From the NCBI GenBank assembly GCA_017621055.1, contig JAGATX010000025.1, positions 1 through 38,054 of the forward strand: 38,054 nt of DNA, given 5' to 3'. The notes below the pieces were generated by a model, which saw only the letters and a program-made list of their open reading frames with translations, was not told the origin of the DNA and ran no database searches. Source of the stretch: Muribaculaceae bacterium (GTDB lineage: Bacteria; Bacteroidota; Bacteroidia; Bacteroidales; Muribaculaceae). Position numbers and translations under genes: made by a program. Below are positions 6,799-16,551 of the stretch, in pieces. Position 1 is the first letter of the stretch. Every line of letters starts with the position of its first letter.

Positions 6799-7578
6799 TC
6801 ATCTCGAGGCTGTGATGGCAATGGCGTTCAGCCGGTGCTCCAGCTCGGTGGAACTCAACCGTGTGCTCAGCTTGCCTCGGTGCGCGATGGATATATTGCC
6901 TGTCTCCTCCGACACCACGATGGCCACGGCATCGGTGGCCTGCGCTATGCCCAGCGCCGAACGGTGACGCAAACCCAGCGAGCGTGGCACGTCGCTGTCG
7001 TGGCTCACCGGAAGTATACAGCCGGCCGACTCCAGCCGCCCTTTGCTCACTATCAAGGCGCCGTCGTGCAAAGGCGAATTTTTAAAGAATATGTTCTCTA
7101 TAAGTCGGGTGTTGATGTCGGCGTCGATAATATCGCCGCTCTTGGCATAGTTTTCCAGTGATATCGACTGCTCTATCACTATCAAGGCCCCTGTCTTGCT
7201 GCGCGACATGCTCATGCAGGCATACACAACAGGTAATATCCAAGCCAGCTGCCGGTTATCGTCTTCACCGCGGTGGTGAAAGAGCTTGCGCATGAAATCC
7301 CACCGCCGCTGCGAACCCAGTTCGACGAGAAAACGTTTTATCTGGTCCTGAAAGAGTATGACAAGGATTATCAGACCGATGGCCATGAATTTATCAAGTA
7401 TGGTGCCTATCAGCCGCATCTGGAAAATCTCAGAGGCGAGAATCCAGACCACTATGAAGGCCAGAACGCCGTAGAAAATGTTGATGGTGCCGCTCTCCTT
7501 CATCAGCCGGTAGACATAGTAAAGAAGGACGGCGAAAAGGAGAATGTCGATAATATCTTTTATTCCGAATGAGAACAT
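6799..7578 (-). CDS. cdaA: Diadenylate cyclase, CdaA type
   Basis: Makes cyclic di-AMP from two ATP. About three membrane segments (residues 11-24, 33-50 and 62-78) precede a DisA_N/DAC domain with the two diagnostic motifs DGA (172-174) and RHR (204-206). This is the membrane-bound CdaA architecture, not DisA. Start choice: an in-frame GTG at 7603-7605 overlaps the last base of the -7 box, so it could not be on the mRNA; the ATG at 7576-7578 gives 259 residues. No cdaR or glmM follows, unlike in Firmicutes. The gene appears to be monocistronic, with its own promoter, and ends at the terminator it shares with serA. Targets such as osmolyte or potassium control are inferred from other phyla. 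Confidence 0.93.
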   Translation of the reverse strand: MFSFGIKDIIDILLFAVLLYYVYRLMKESGTINIFYGVLAFIVVWILASEIFQMRLIGTILDKFMAIGLIILVILFQDQIKRFLVELGSQRRWDFMRKLFHHRGEDDNRQLAWILPVVYACMSMSRSKTGALIVIEQSISLENYAKSGDIIDADINTRLIENIFFKNSPLHDGALIVSKGRLESAGCILPVSHDSDVPRSLGLRHRSALGIAQATDAVAIVVSEETGNISIAHRGKLSTRLSSTELEHRLNAIAITASR

Positions 7579-7604
7579 GGACTCTGTATCTGCGTTTTTC
7601 TCCA

Positions 7605-7636
7605 CAAAGATAGGGCAATAATTGCAAACCTACAAA
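7605..7636 (-). promoter_or_regulatory. cdaA promoter
   Basis: On the minus strand TTTG (7633-7636), a 20-bp spacer and TATCTTTG (7605-7612) match the consensus fully. It decides the cdaA start codon in favour of 7578. Confidence 0.8.
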
Positions 7637-7637
7637 T

Positions 7638-7683
7638 AAAAAAGCGACCGGCAGCTACGCCCGCATGGGGCGGCTGCCGGTCG
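7638..7683 (-). terminator. Terminator of the gyrA-TPR operon
   Basis: CGACCGGCAGC (7645-7655) pairs perfectly with GCTGCCGGTCG (7673-7683). Read leftward, the stem is followed by a run of Ts (the As at 7638-7643). It lies between the TPR gene stop and the cdaA promoter. Confidence 0.85.
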
Positions 7684-7712
7684 GCTGTGTATTCGGCGTA
7701 AACCGGAAGCGG

Positions 7713-8942
7713 TCAGAGGAGTTTGCGGTCCTTGGTGTTCTGAAGCTTCTCGGCGTCGTTGAGGTTGTAATAGATGTTCTCCAGATAGTTGAGGATATCC
7801 ATCACCTCGTTGCCCTCGGGATTGATGCTGTAAGCCTGCTCGAGAATTTCGGCGGCTTGACGGAAGTAGGGATAGATGTTAGCCTCGGCGTAGGGAACAT
7901 ATTCTGCATCGGTGGTAGGTGCTGCGTCGGCGGCGGTGAAGGCCTTGTCACAAAGCATGCGGCCGTAGTTGAAGAGAGCCTGGACATTCTGGCTGTCAAG
8001 CTGCATGGCGTGCTCATAGGCTGCCGTTGCGGCTTCCTTATTGTCGTTGTTCTCATAGAGAACGCCCTGTATCACATAGTACTGCGCGTTGTTGGGATTG
8101 TCGGCTATGGCCTGATTGATGATACGGAAGGCATTGTCGAAGTCGCGGGCCTGAAGATAGTGGTTGATGATCTGACCCATGTACATGTTGTCCTCGGAGC
8201 CGTACATCGGCAGAGCCTCTTCGGCAAGCGCAAGGAGGGTGTCGTTCTTGCCGGCCAGCTGGGCCACGGCGATGGCGTAGTCGTAGAGGTTCTTCTTCTT
8301 GTAGTTGAGGCTCTTGGCATGCAGGAAAGCATTGAGGGCATCGTCGTAGCGGTTGAGCTGCCATGCTGCCAGAGCCTGGTTGAATGCTATTTCGCCGTAA
8401 GCCGTGTCGGTCTGTGCGGGCAGTTTGTTTGCCAGTGCACGTACTGAGGGCAGCTGGGTATATACGCTCCAGAGATTGTAGGCGGCCTCATAATCGCTGT
8501 GGTCGTTGTACATGGAGATGCCCATGTTCAGATAGTCGTTGGCGTGGCCGGCAATGATATTGGCCATGTCCTTGCTGTATTTGGTCTTGATTTTACCTTT
8601 GTTGTCTGTTACGCTGTCCAGAGGAAAGGCTTTCATAAAGTAATTGAAGCCATCGACAAGGAGACCGGCCATTTTCTGGTCGCCGTTCTCGGGCAGACGG
8701 TTGAGCTGCTTGAAACCAAGCAGACGGTCATATTCGCCGTATGATGCTTTGCCAGGCACATACCAGGTCTGTGCCAGTGTGGCTGTTTCAGGATTTGTCA
8801 TCGCGGGAGTGATGAGTTCCACCACCTGCGCGGCGTCGCTACCATCTTTCATGGCTCGTTCGGCGGCCTTGACAACGTCAATCTGGGCATACGCTCCGGT
8901 AGCGAGCGCCAGTCCAAAGGCGGCCAGGATGATTTTCTTCAT
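7713..8942 (-). CDS. Periplasmic tetratricopeptide-repeat protein
   Basis: A 409-residue protein. It has a typical signal peptide (residues 1-19, MKKIILAAFGLALATGAYA, cleavage near AYA-Q), so it is exported. The rest is alpha-helical with TPR-like units from about residue 190 to 400. Examples are AAWQLNRYDDALNAFLHAKSL, NNAQYYVIQGVLYENNDNKEAATAAYEHAM and the C-terminal AAEILEQAYSINPEGNEVMD. TPR modules bind other proteins; the partner is unknown. It begins 50 bases after the gyrA stop with no promoter of its own seen and is followed by a strong terminator, so it is co-transcribed with gyrA. A TPR gene after gyrA is, from memory, a recurrent Bacteroidales arrangement whose meaning is unclear. 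Confidence 0.85.
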   Translation of the reverse strand: MKKIILAAFGLALATGAYAQIDVVKAAERAMKDGSDAAQVVELITPAMTNPETATLAQTWYVPGKASYGEYDRLLGFKQLNRLPENGDQKMAGLLVDGFNYFMKAFPLDSVTDNKGKIKTKYSKDMANIIAGHANDYLNMGISMYNDHSDYEAAYNLWSVYTQLPSVRALANKLPAQTDTAYGEIAFNQALAAWQLNRYDDALNAFLHAKSLNYKKKNLYDYAIAVAQLAGKNDTLLALAEEALPMYGSEDNMYMGQIINHYLQARDFDNAFRIINQAIADNPNNAQYYVIQGVLYENNDNKEAATAAYEHAMQLDSQNVQALFNYGRMLCDKAFTAADAAPTTDAEYVPYAEANIYPYFRQAAEILEQAYSINPEGNEVMDILNYLENIYYNLNDAEKLQNTKDRKLL

Positions 8943-8992
8943 ATGGGAAGCTGTTAATTAAGGATTTTGTGTTCTTTGTTAATTAATGCGTG

Positions 8993-11566
8993 TTATTCGT
9001 CGCTTTCGGAAACTTCGGGCTCTTCGGGTAGTTCCTCGGCGATTTTATCCTCGGTTTCGGTGTCATCGGCACCCAGATCGGGCAGTGTCTCGGCATCGGG
9101 AGCTATTGCGACAACCTCCTCTTCGGGGTCGGTATCTACGCTGCATACCGATGCTATCTCGTCGTTGCGCTTCTCCAGGTTGATGATGCGCACGCCCTGG
9201 GCCACACGACCCATCACGCGGATGTCAGCCACATGGAGGCGCAGGGTGATACCCGATCGGTTGATGATTACCAGATCCATATCGTCGTTCACACTCTTGA
9301 AAGCCACCAGTTCGCCGGTGCGGTCGGTGACCTTGAGAGTGAGAACGCCCTTAGTGGCGCGGCTGGTGAGACGGTAGGCATCGAGGCGCGAACGTTTGCC
9401 AAAGCCTTTGTCTGTTAAAACAAGTACAGTGTTCTCTGAGTTCTCGGCCATGCTGATAAGACCCACAACCTCGTCGCCTGCGGAAAGATTCATGCCGCGC
9501 ACGCCGGCCGACACACGGCCCATGGCGCGGATGGCGCTCTCGTTGAAGCGCACGGCGCGGCCGGTACGGTTGGCAAGCAGTATCTCGGAGTTGCCGTCGG
9601 TGAGTTCGACGCCGACCAGCGAGTCGCCCTCGCGGAGTACTATGGCTTTTTTACCCTTTGCGAGCACGCGGGCATACTCGGCCAGCACGGTTTTCTTCAC
9701 CAGCCCGTTGCGTGTGGCAAAGACAAGATAATGCGATGCCGTATAGACGGGGTCATCGAGCTGCTTGCAGCTTATGTAAGCCTCTACCCTGTCGCCGGCC
9801 TCGATGTTGAGGAGGTTCTGCAGGGCGCGTCCTTTGCTGGAGCGGCCGAATTCGGGGATTTCGTACACGCGCATCTTATATACGAGACCGCGCGAGGTGA
9901 AGAACAGCATAGTAGCATGCATCGACGCCGTGTAAACGTGCTCGATAAAGTCACCGTCGCGTTTGTCGGAACCGCGCGAACCTACGCCGCCGCGGTTCTG
10001 GGCGCGGAAGTCAGCAAGGGGCGTGCGTTTTATATAGCCCATGTGCGATATGGTGATTATCATATCGTTGTCGGGATAGAAGTCCTCGGCATTGAATGTG
10101 CCTGCTTCGTAGTTTATTTCGGTGCGGCGCTCATCGCCGTATTTGTCGGCTACTTCCATGAGCTCCTTCTTCATGAGCTCGCGAAGAACGCTGTCGTCAG
10201 AGAGTATCAGTTCAAGTTCCTTTATGCGGGCATGGATGGCGTCAAGGTCGGCCTGCAACTGCTCGATGGCCAGGCCGGTGAGGGCGCGCAGACGCATCTC
10301 CACTATGGCCTGTGTCTGTGCGTCGCTGAGCCCGAAACGTTCGCTCAGGCGCTGGCGGGCTATATCGGTGGTCTGGCTCTGCTTGATGATGGCAATCACC
10401 TCGTCGATGTTGCGGACAGCTATCATCAGGCCTTCCAGGATGTGCGCGCGCTCGCGAGCCTTCTTCAGTTCAAAGCGGGTGCGGCGGAGAACAACGTCGC
10501 GGCGATGGTCGACGAACGCCGTGAGTATTTCACGCAGCGTCAGCGTCTTGGGCCGGCCGTTGACCAGAGCCACATTGTTGACGCTGAACGAGCTCTGCAT
10601 CGGCGTGAGCTTGTAGAGCTTATTGAGGACAACGTTGGAGTTGGCGTCGGCACGGAGTGTGATCACTATTCGCATACCGTCGCGGTCGCTCTCGTCGTTG
10701 ATATTGGTGATCCCCTCTATCTTCTTTTCGTTGACCAGTTCGGCGATGTCGCGTATCATCTCGGCACGGTTCACACCGTACGGTATCTCGGTCACAACTA
10801 TCAGCTCGTGGTCTTTCTTGGTCTCTATTTCGGCCTTGGCGCGGATGACTATGCGTCCGCGGCCTGTCGTATAGGCCTCCATCACACCGTCGTAGCCGTA
10901 GATAATGCCGCCGGTGGGGAAATCGGGAGCTATGATTATCCTGGCAAGTTCCTCGCTGGTCAGCTCGGGATTATCGATGAGCGCTATCGATGCCTTGATG
11001 GAGTCGGTGAGATTGTGGGTCGGCATATTGGTTGCCATACCTACGGCAATACCCGACGCACCGTTGACAAGCAGGTTGGGGAAACGGGTGGGCAGAACCA
11101 CGGGCTCGCGGCGTGCATTGTCGTAGGTTGGCTGGAAGTCCACGGTGTCTGCATCGATATCGCGGAGCATTTCCTCGCCAAGGCGGGCAAGGCGTACCTC
11201 CGTGTATCGCATCGCCGCAGGACCGTCGCCGTCGATGGAGCCGAAGTTGCCGTGACCTTCCACGAGCATGTGGCGCATGCTCCACCATTGGGCCATGCGT
11301 ACTATCGTGCCGTAGATCGACGAGTCGCCGTGAGGATGGTATTTACCCATGACCTCGCCGACGGCGTTGGCCGATTTCTTGAGCGGTTTGTTACTGTTGT
11401 TGCCCATCTCGTTCATGCCGTACAGCACTCGCCTGTGAACAGGCTTCATGCCGTCGCGGACATCTGGAAGGGCACGGCTGACGATAACCGACATCGAATA
11501 GTCGATGTAGGCCGTCTTCATCTCGTTTTCAATATTGATCTTAAATATACGATCTTCTTCCAACAT
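8993..11566 (-). CDS. gyrA: DNA gyrase subunit A
   Basis: An 857-residue type II topoisomerase subunit that cuts and rejoins DNA during negative supercoiling, with GyrB. The N-terminus [22 protein letters not shown] and the catalytic Y121 in AAMRYTE are clear. The C-terminal beta-pinwheel carries a degenerate GyrA box, QNRGGVG, and ends in a Glu/Asp-rich tail of about 40 residues. The quinolone region reads [14 protein letters not shown]82 matches E. coli Ser83, but G86 (codon GGC) stands where E. coli has Asp87. Bacteroidetes-style repeats such as [23 protein letters not shown] exclude ParC. It is transcribed divergently from purL and followed by the TPR gene. Confidence 0.95.
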   Translation of the reverse strand: MLEEDRIFKINIENEMKTAYIDYSMSVIVSRALPDVRDGMKPVHRRVLYGMNEMGNNSNKPLKKSANAVGEVMGKYHPHGDSSIYGTIVRMAQWWSMRHMLVEGHGNFGSIDGDGPAAMRYTEVRLARLGEEMLRDIDADTVDFQPTYDNARREPVVLPTRFPNLLVNGASGIAVGMATNMPTHNLTDSIKASIALIDNPELTSEELARIIIAPDFPTGGIIYGYDGVMEAYTTGRGRIVIRAKAEIETKKDHELIVVTEIPYGVNRAEMIRDIAELVNEKKIEGITNINDESDRDGMRIVITLRADANSNVVLNKLYKLTPMQSSFSVNNVALVNGRPKTLTLREILTAFVDHRRDVVLRRTRFELKKARERAHILEGLMIAVRNIDEVIAIIKQSQTTDIARQRLSERFGLSDAQTQAIVEMRLRALTGLAIEQLQADLDAIHARIKELELILSDDSVLRELMKKELMEVADKYGDERRTEINYEAGTFNAEDFYPDNDMIITISHMGYIKRTPLADFRAQNRGGVGSRGSDKRDGDFIEHVYTASMHATMLFFTSRGLVYKMRVYEIPEFGRSSKGRALQNLLNIEAGDRVEAYISCKQLDDPVYTASHYLVFATRNGLVKKTVLAEYARVLAKGKKAIVLREGDSLVGVELTDGNSEILLANRTGRAVRFNESAIRAMGRVSAGVRGMNLSAGDEVVGLISMAENSENTVLVLTDKGFGKRSRLDAYRLTSRATKGVLTLKVTDRTGELVAFKSVNDDMDLVIINRSGITLRLHVADIRVMGRVAQGVRIINLEKRNDEIASVCSVDTDPEEEVVAIAPDAETLPDLGADDTETEDKIAEELPEEPEVSESDE

Positions 11567-11653
11567 GTGGTAATTCGTTGTAGGTTAGGCTTTTTGGCGC
11601 TTTGAAGCGATGATATCAACCCACCGCCCGACAGCCCCGGCCGAAATTTCACA

Positions 11654-11661
11654 CAAAGATA
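11654..11661 (-). promoter_or_regulatory. gyrA -7 element
   Basis: TATCTTTG on the minus strand fits TAnnTTTG, 88 bases upstream of the gyrA ATG. No clear TTTG lies at the -33 position, so the promoter may be weak or assisted. The leader of about 80 bases shows no recognised RNA motif. Confidence 0.5.
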
Positions 11662-11716
11662 CGGCTTTTTTTTGAAATAACTTTTATCCCGCCGCAAATA
11701 ATCGGCAAAAAAGGTA

Positions 11717-11750
11717 TTGTTGCGGATTTTGGATTTAATTTGTAACTTTG
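11717..11750 (+). promoter_or_regulatory. purL promoter
   Basis: TAACTTTG (11743-11750) matches the -7 consensus. TTGTTG (11717-11722) is an imperfect -33 element at a 20-bp spacing. The ATG follows 29 bases after the -7 box. No purine riboswitch or PurR-like dyad was seen. Confidence 0.55.
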
Positions 11751-11779
11751 CGGCCAGAAAACACCAAGTGTAAACATCC

Positions 11780-14700
11780 ATGCCTGAATATTTCGCCAAG
11801 CCCGACCTGCATGAAATCTATGCCGTCGAGGCCGACCGTCCGCTCTCGGACGAGGAAAGCAAGCGTCTGTGCTGGCTTTTCGGTGGCTGCACCGCCCTGC
11901 CTGAAAACAAAACCATAACGGGTACATACATCGGCCCGCGAGCCGAAATGATAAGCCCCTGGAGCACGAATGCCGTCGAAATCACCCAGAACATGGGTAT
12001 CGGCGGCATTCGCCGTATAGAGCGCTTTGTCTCGGCACCGTCGACAGCCGACTGCGACCCCATGCTGCAGCGCCTCTACACGGCCCTGACGCCCGATATC
12101 TTCGGTACGCCCGACAAACCGGCAACCCAAGTGGAAATCACCGATATCGCAGCTTATAACGCCGCCGAGGGCCTCGCGCTCAGCGCTGAAGAAGAGAAAT
12201 ACCTCGAAGAACTGTCGCGACGGCTGGGCCGACCACTTACGGACAGCGAGGTGTTCGGCTTCTCGCAGGTGAACTCCGAGCACTGCCGTCACAAAATTTT
12301 CAACGGCACATTCATTATCGACGGCGAAACCATGCCGTCGTCGCTGTTCAGGATGATAAAGAAGACCAGCGAATGCAACCCTCGTCGGCTGGTGTCTGCT
12401 TATAAAGATAATGTGGCGTTTGTCGAAGGTCCGTCGGTCATGCAGTTTGCGCCGGAGCGCGCCGACGTGCCCTCACTCTTTCACGAACGACCCATCGACA
12501 CGGTAATATCCCTCAAGGCGGAAACTCATAACTTCCCGACCACCGTGGAGCCTTTCAACGGCGCTGCGACAGGCAGCGGCGGCGAAATCCGCGACCGCCT
12601 GGGGGGCGGCCGCGCAAGCCTGCCCCTGGCCGGAACGGCCGTATACATGACGTCCTATCCGCGCCTGCCCCACCGCCCCGCCTATGAGCGCGAAGCCATG
12701 ATAGCCGCCAGGCAATGGCTGTACCGTTCGCCGGCCGACATCCTCGTCAAGGCCAGCAACGGAGCCTCCGACTTCGGCAACAAATTCGGCCAGCCCCTCA
12801 TCTGCGGCTCGCTGCTCACATACGAGCTCGCCGACAATGGCCGGACATACGGCTACGACAAAGTGATAATGCTCGCCGGCGGCGTGGGTTTCGCAAATCG
12901 CCGCGACGCCATCAAAGGTGAGCCCGAGCCGGGCCAGTGCGTGGTGCTCTCCGGTGGCGACAATTACCGTATCGGCATGGGCGGTGGCGCAGTTTCCAGT
13001 GTCGATACCGGCCGCTACAGCGGCGCCATAGAACTCAACGCCGTGCAGCGTGCCAACCCTGAGATGCAGAAACGTGTGGCCAACCTTATCCGTGCCCTCG
13101 CCGAAAGCCCCGAGAACCCCATAGTCAGCATCCACGACCACGGCGCCGGCGGCCACCTAAACGCTCTTTCCGAGCTCATCGAAGGCACCGGCGGCGAAAT
13201 CGATATAGATGCGCTGCCCGTGGGCGACCCCACACTCTCCGACAAAGAAATTATCGGCAACGAAAGCCAGGAGCGCATGGGCTTTGTCATCGACGAAAAG
13301 CACCTGCCGCTGGTGCGCCGCATCGCCGACCGTGAGCGCGCTCCGCTCTATGTGGTGGGGCATACCACCGGCGACAAACGCCTGCTCTTCCGCCGCCGAA
13401 ATGGCAAGGCAGCCATCGATCTGGCTGTGGCCGACATGCTCGGCAATCCGCCGAAAACAATTATCCGCGACAATACCGCCACGCCAAACTTCAAACCGCT
13501 GGTCACCGACAGCGCCCTTGTGCCTACATATTTAGAAGATGTGCTCCGCCTCGAAGCTGTGGCATGCAAGGACTGGCTGACCAACAAGGTGGATCGCAGC
13601 GTAGGTGGCCGGACGGCCATGCAGCAGTGTCAGGGCGAACTCCAGTTGCCTCTGGCCGACTGCGGCGTGGTGGCACTCGACTATCACGGCCATGCCGGCA
13701 TAGCCACATCCATAGGCCATGCCCCCGCCGTCTCTCTTGTCTCGGTAGAAGCCGGCAGCCGTATTTCCATCGCCGAAGCCCTCACAAACATTGCCGGCGC
13801 AAACCTGCGCGGCGGCCTCGAGGCTGTGTCGCTGAGCGCCAACTGGATGTGGCCCTGCAGGAATGAAGGAGAAGAGGCCGCGCTGTATCGCGCCGTGCGT
13901 GCCGCCTCCGATTTTGCGTGTGCTTTGGGCGTGAACATTCCCACCGGCAAGGACAGCCTGTCGATGACGCAGAAATACCCCGACGGCTCCAAGGTGCTCG
14001 CTCCCGGCACGGTGATAATATCCGCCGCCGGAGAAGTATCGGACGTTCGGGCAACCGTCAGCCCCGTGCTGCGGCGCGGCACCGACCACGTCCTCTACTA
14101 TATCGACTTTAGCGGCACACCGTTAGCCCTCGGAGGCAGCGCCCTCGCAACCACCATGGGCCGCGTGGGCACCGACGTGCCCGACATAGCATCCGCAGAA
14201 TATTTCGCCCGTGCTTTCGCGTGCATGCAGACACTTGTGGCGCAGGGTCTTGTCGTCGCCGCTCACGATGTATCGGCCGGCGGTCTCGTAACAACCCTGC
14301 TGGAAATGTGCTTCGCCAATACCGGCGGAGGAATAAATTTCTATACCGACGGCTTCAAACTCTACGGCGAAACGGATATTGTGAAGATACTATTTGCTGA
14401 AAATCCGGCCATGGTGATAGAGGTGAACGACGCTCACCGCGAGGACGCCGAGAAAATACTCGACGACGCCGGCGTGCGTTATTTCCCCATCGGCGCCCCG
14501 GCCGATGACAACGTGCTCGCCATCAGCCACGGAGAACGCGAGTTCCTGGTGTCCGTGCCCTCCATGCGCAAGGTATGGGCCGAAGCATCGTATGGCATGG
14601 ACCGTCTGCAGACCACCCCCGACTGCGCTGAAGAACGCCGTGACAATCTCGGCAGACAGCCGATTGTGGTGGAAAACCCGCCTGAATTCACCGGCACTTT

Positions 14701-15496
14701 CGCAGACATGGATATAGAATTCCCGCGTAAGGCAAAATCGGGCATAACAGCAGCAATAATCCGTGAAAAAGGCATTAACGGAGAACGCGAAATGGCTTAT
14801 TCGCTCCATACTGCCGGATTCGACGTGCGCGACGTCCATCTTTCCGACCTTATGAGCGGTCGCGAAACTCTCGCCGACGTGGACATGATTGTTTTCTGCG
14901 GCGGTTTCTCGAACAGCGACGTGCTCGGCTCCGCAAAAGGCTGGGCCGCCGGATTTTTGTGGAATGAAAACGCCAACAAAGCCCTCCACAACTTCTACAG
15001 CCGCCCCGACACCCTAAGCCTCGGAGTTTGCAACGGATGCCAGCTGATGGTGGAACTCAATCTCATCGACGGCATCGACGCACCGCGTTCCATGCGCATG
15101 GAACACAACTCCAGCGGAAAGTTCGAATCGGCATTCCTCACCGTGGAAATTCCCGCCAACAACTCCGTGATGCTTTCCTCTCTGGCCGGCGCCAAAGCCG
15201 GCATATGGGTTGCCCACGGCGAAGGTCGCTTTGTCAGTACCGACGCCGCACGCAAACCTAATGTTGCCCTCAAGTACCTCTACAACAGCTATCCCGGCAA
15301 TCCAAACGGCAGCGAGGGGGCCATTGCCGGCATATGCTCTGCCGACGGCCGCCATCTGGCTATGATGCCCCATCTGGAGCGTGCCGTTTTCCCCTGGCAA
15401 TGGGCATGGGGAGGCGACAAAGCCGGCAGCGACGCCACCCTGTGGCTGCAGGCTTTTGTCAACGGCCGCCGTTGGCTCGAAGAACGCAAAAAGTAA
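11780..15496 (+). CDS. purL: Phosphoribosylformylglycinamidine synthase (large form)
   Basis: A 1238-residue fused enzyme of purine synthesis that converts FGAR, glutamine and ATP to FGAM. An N-terminal linker region carries ISPWSTNAVEI. Two AIR-synthase-like ATPase halves follow, with motifs SEHCRHKIFNG, LKAETHNFPT, HDHGAGGHLNALSE and HDVSAGGLVTTLLE. The C-terminal class I glutaminase has a nucleophile C1084 (GVCNGCQL) and a catalytic pair H1198/E1200 (MMPHLER). Length is normal for the gamma-proteobacterial/Bacteroidetes large form, so no separate PurQ or PurS is needed. It stands alone between gyrA and the etf operon, each with its own promoter. Confidence 0.97.
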   Translation: MPEYFAKPDLHEIYAVEADRPLSDEESKRLCWLFGGCTALPENKTITGTYIGPRAEMISPWSTNAVEITQNMGIGGIRRIERFVSAPSTADCDPMLQRLYTALTPDIFGTPDKPATQVEITDIAAYNAAEGLALSAEEEKYLEELSRRLGRPLTDSEVFGFSQVNSEHCRHKIFNGTFIIDGETMPSSLFRMIKKTSECNPRRLVSAYKDNVAFVEGPSVMQFAPERADVPSLFHERPIDTVISLKAETHNFPTTVEPFNGAATGSGGEIRDRLGGGRASLPLAGTAVYMTSYPRLPHRPAYEREAMIAARQWLYRSPADILVKASNGASDFGNKFGQPLICGSLLTYELADNGRTYGYDKVIMLAGGVGFANRRDAIKGEPEPGQCVVLSGGDNYRIGMGGGAVSSVDTGRYSGAIELNAVQRANPEMQKRVANLIRALAESPENPIVSIHDHGAGGHLNALSELIEGTGGEIDIDALPVGDPTLSDKEIIGNESQERMGFVIDEKHLPLVRRIADRERAPLYVVGHTTGDKRLLFRRRNGKAAIDLAVADMLGNPPKTIIRDNTATPNFKPLVTDSALVPTYLEDVLRLEAVACKDWLTNKVDRSVGGRTAMQQCQGELQLPLADCGVVALDYHGHAGIATSIGHAPAVSLVSVEAGSRISIAEALTNIAGANLRGGLEAVSLSANWMWPCRNEGEEAALYRAVRAASDFACALGVNIPTGKDSLSMTQKYPDGSKVLAPGTVIISAAGEVSDVRATVSPVLRRGTDHVLYYIDFSGTPLALGGSALATTMGRVGTDVPDIASAEYFARAFACMQTLVAQGLVVAAHDVSAGGLVTTLLEMCFANTGGGINFYTDGFKLYGETDIVKILFAENPAMVIEVNDAHREDAEKILDDAGVRYFPIGAPADDNVLAISHGEREFLVSVPSMRKVWAEASYGMDRLQTTPDCAEERRDNLGRQPIVVENPPEFTGTFADMDIEFPRKAKSGITAAIIREKGINGEREMAYSLHTAGFDVRDVHLSDLMSGRETLADVDMIVFCGGFSNSDVLGSAKGWAAGFLWNENANKALHNFYSRPDTLSLGVCNGCQLMVELNLIDGIDAPRSMRMEHNSSGKFESAFLTVEIPANNSVMLSSLAGAKAGIWVAHGEGRFVSTDAARKPNVALKYLYNSYPGNPNGSEGAIAGICSADGRHLAMMPHLERAVFPWQWAWGGDKAGSDATLWLQAFVNGRRWLEERKK

Positions 15497-15557
15497 GAGA
15501 AGAGCACCCCTCTTTGCATATTTTAACGTCGCCAGCCCCATGCAGGGGGGCCGAACC

Positions 15558-15588
15558 TTTGCCCTTTGGTGGAAAATGACTAAATTTG
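15558..15588 (+). promoter_or_regulatory. etfB-etfA-acd operon promoter
   Basis: TTTG (15558-15561), a 19-bp spacer and TAAATTTG (15581-15588) fit the consensus. The leader to the etfB ATG is about 45 bases. Confidence 0.7.
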
Positions 15589-15640
15589 CGGCGCTGAATT
15601 TTTTCTAAACGAAATATAAAAATATAAAACATATCTTGCT

Positions 15641-16513
15641 ATGAGTTTTAACATCATTGTCCTTGCCAAGCAGGTGCCCGACACCCGCAACGTAGGCAAA
15701 GATGCCATGAAGGAAGACGGCACCATAAACCGCGCCGCCCTGCCCGCTATTTTCAACCCGGAGGATCTCAACGCCCTCGAACAGGCGCTCCGGATAAAAG
15801 ACGCCAATCCCGGCACGACGATAACCCTTCTCACCATGGGCCTGCCCCGCGCCGCCGAGATAGTGCGCGAAGCAATCTATCGCGGTGCCGATGCCGGCAT
15901 AGTGCTCACCGACCGTCCCTTCGGCGGCGCCGACACCCTGGCCACCTCCTACTCGCTGGCTCAGGCCGTGAAGAAATTCGGCAACTACGACCTCATCCTC
16001 GGCGGCCGTCAGGCTATCGACGGCGACACCGCACAGGTTGGCCCTCAGATCGCCGAGAAGCTTGGCCTTCCCCAGGTTACCTACGCTGAGGAAATCCTCG
16101 GGGTAGCCGATGGCAAAATCACCGTTAAACGCCGTCTCGAGCACGGAGTGGAAACCGTCAAGGCCCCCCTGCCCTGCGTGGTAACAGTCAACGGTTCTGC
16201 CGCCGACTGCCGTCCCCGCAACGCCAAGCGCCTGATGAAATACAAAAACGCCGCATCGCCCTCCGAGACGGCAAAACTCCCCGAAGCCATCGCCGCCCGC
16301 GTGGCTGCAAACCCCGAACTCCAGATTGCAGAATGGGGTGCCGCTTACGTCGATGCCGACCCCGAGCAGATAGGCCTCCCCGGCTCACCCACGAAGGTGA
16401 AAGCTATCGAGAATGTGGTGTTCACCGCAAAGGAGAGCCGACGTCTCGACAACGACGACGCCCAGATCGAAGAGCTCGTCAAGGAACTTATCGCCAACCA
16501 TACCATAGGCTAA
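15641..16513 (+). CDS. etfB: Electron transfer flavoprotein beta subunit
   Basis: A 290-residue ETF beta/FixA-type protein. The N-terminus IIVLAKQVPDTRNVG is the family signature, and the middle has YSLAQAVKKFGNYDLILGGRQAIDGDTAQVGPQIAEKLGLPQVTYAEEI, also highly typical. It pairs with the alpha subunit encoded 38 bases downstream to shuttle electrons between an acyl-CoA dehydrogenase and another redox partner. It is at the long end for the family (often about 255-290). Longer ETF beta proteins are common in strict anaerobes. Whether this complex bifurcates electrons to ferredoxin cannot be decided by eye. First gene of a three-gene operon with a good promoter. Confidence 0.93.
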   Translation: MSFNIIVLAKQVPDTRNVGKDAMKEDGTINRAALPAIFNPEDLNALEQALRIKDANPGTTITLLTMGLPRAAEIVREAIYRGADAGIVLTDRPFGGADTLATSYSLAQAVKKFGNYDLILGGRQAIDGDTAQVGPQIAEKLGLPQVTYAEEILGVADGKITVKRRLEHGVETVKAPLPCVVTVNGSAADCRPRNAKRLMKYKNAASPSETAKLPEAIAARVAANPELQIAEWGAAYVDADPEQIGLPGSPTKVKAIENVVFTAKESRRLDNDDAQIEELVKELIANHTIG

Positions 16514-16551
16514 ACCCTTCAATTCCCAATCATTAGTACAAATTCCCGACT

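Noticed and set aside
7665-8447. 260-residue plus-strand frame opposite the TPR gene
   Set aside because: The TPR protein has a clear signal peptide and repeats; the opposite frame is Val/Gly-rich noise and runs through the terminator.
9731-11605. Long 624-residue open frame antisense to gyrA
   Set aside because: It is a shadow of the GC-rich gyrA codons; the antisense peptide has no recognisable domain while gyrA is certain.
15533-15549. CCCC/GGGG hairpin after purL as terminator
   Set aside because: The stem is four to five bases with no T-run. No good purL terminator was found.
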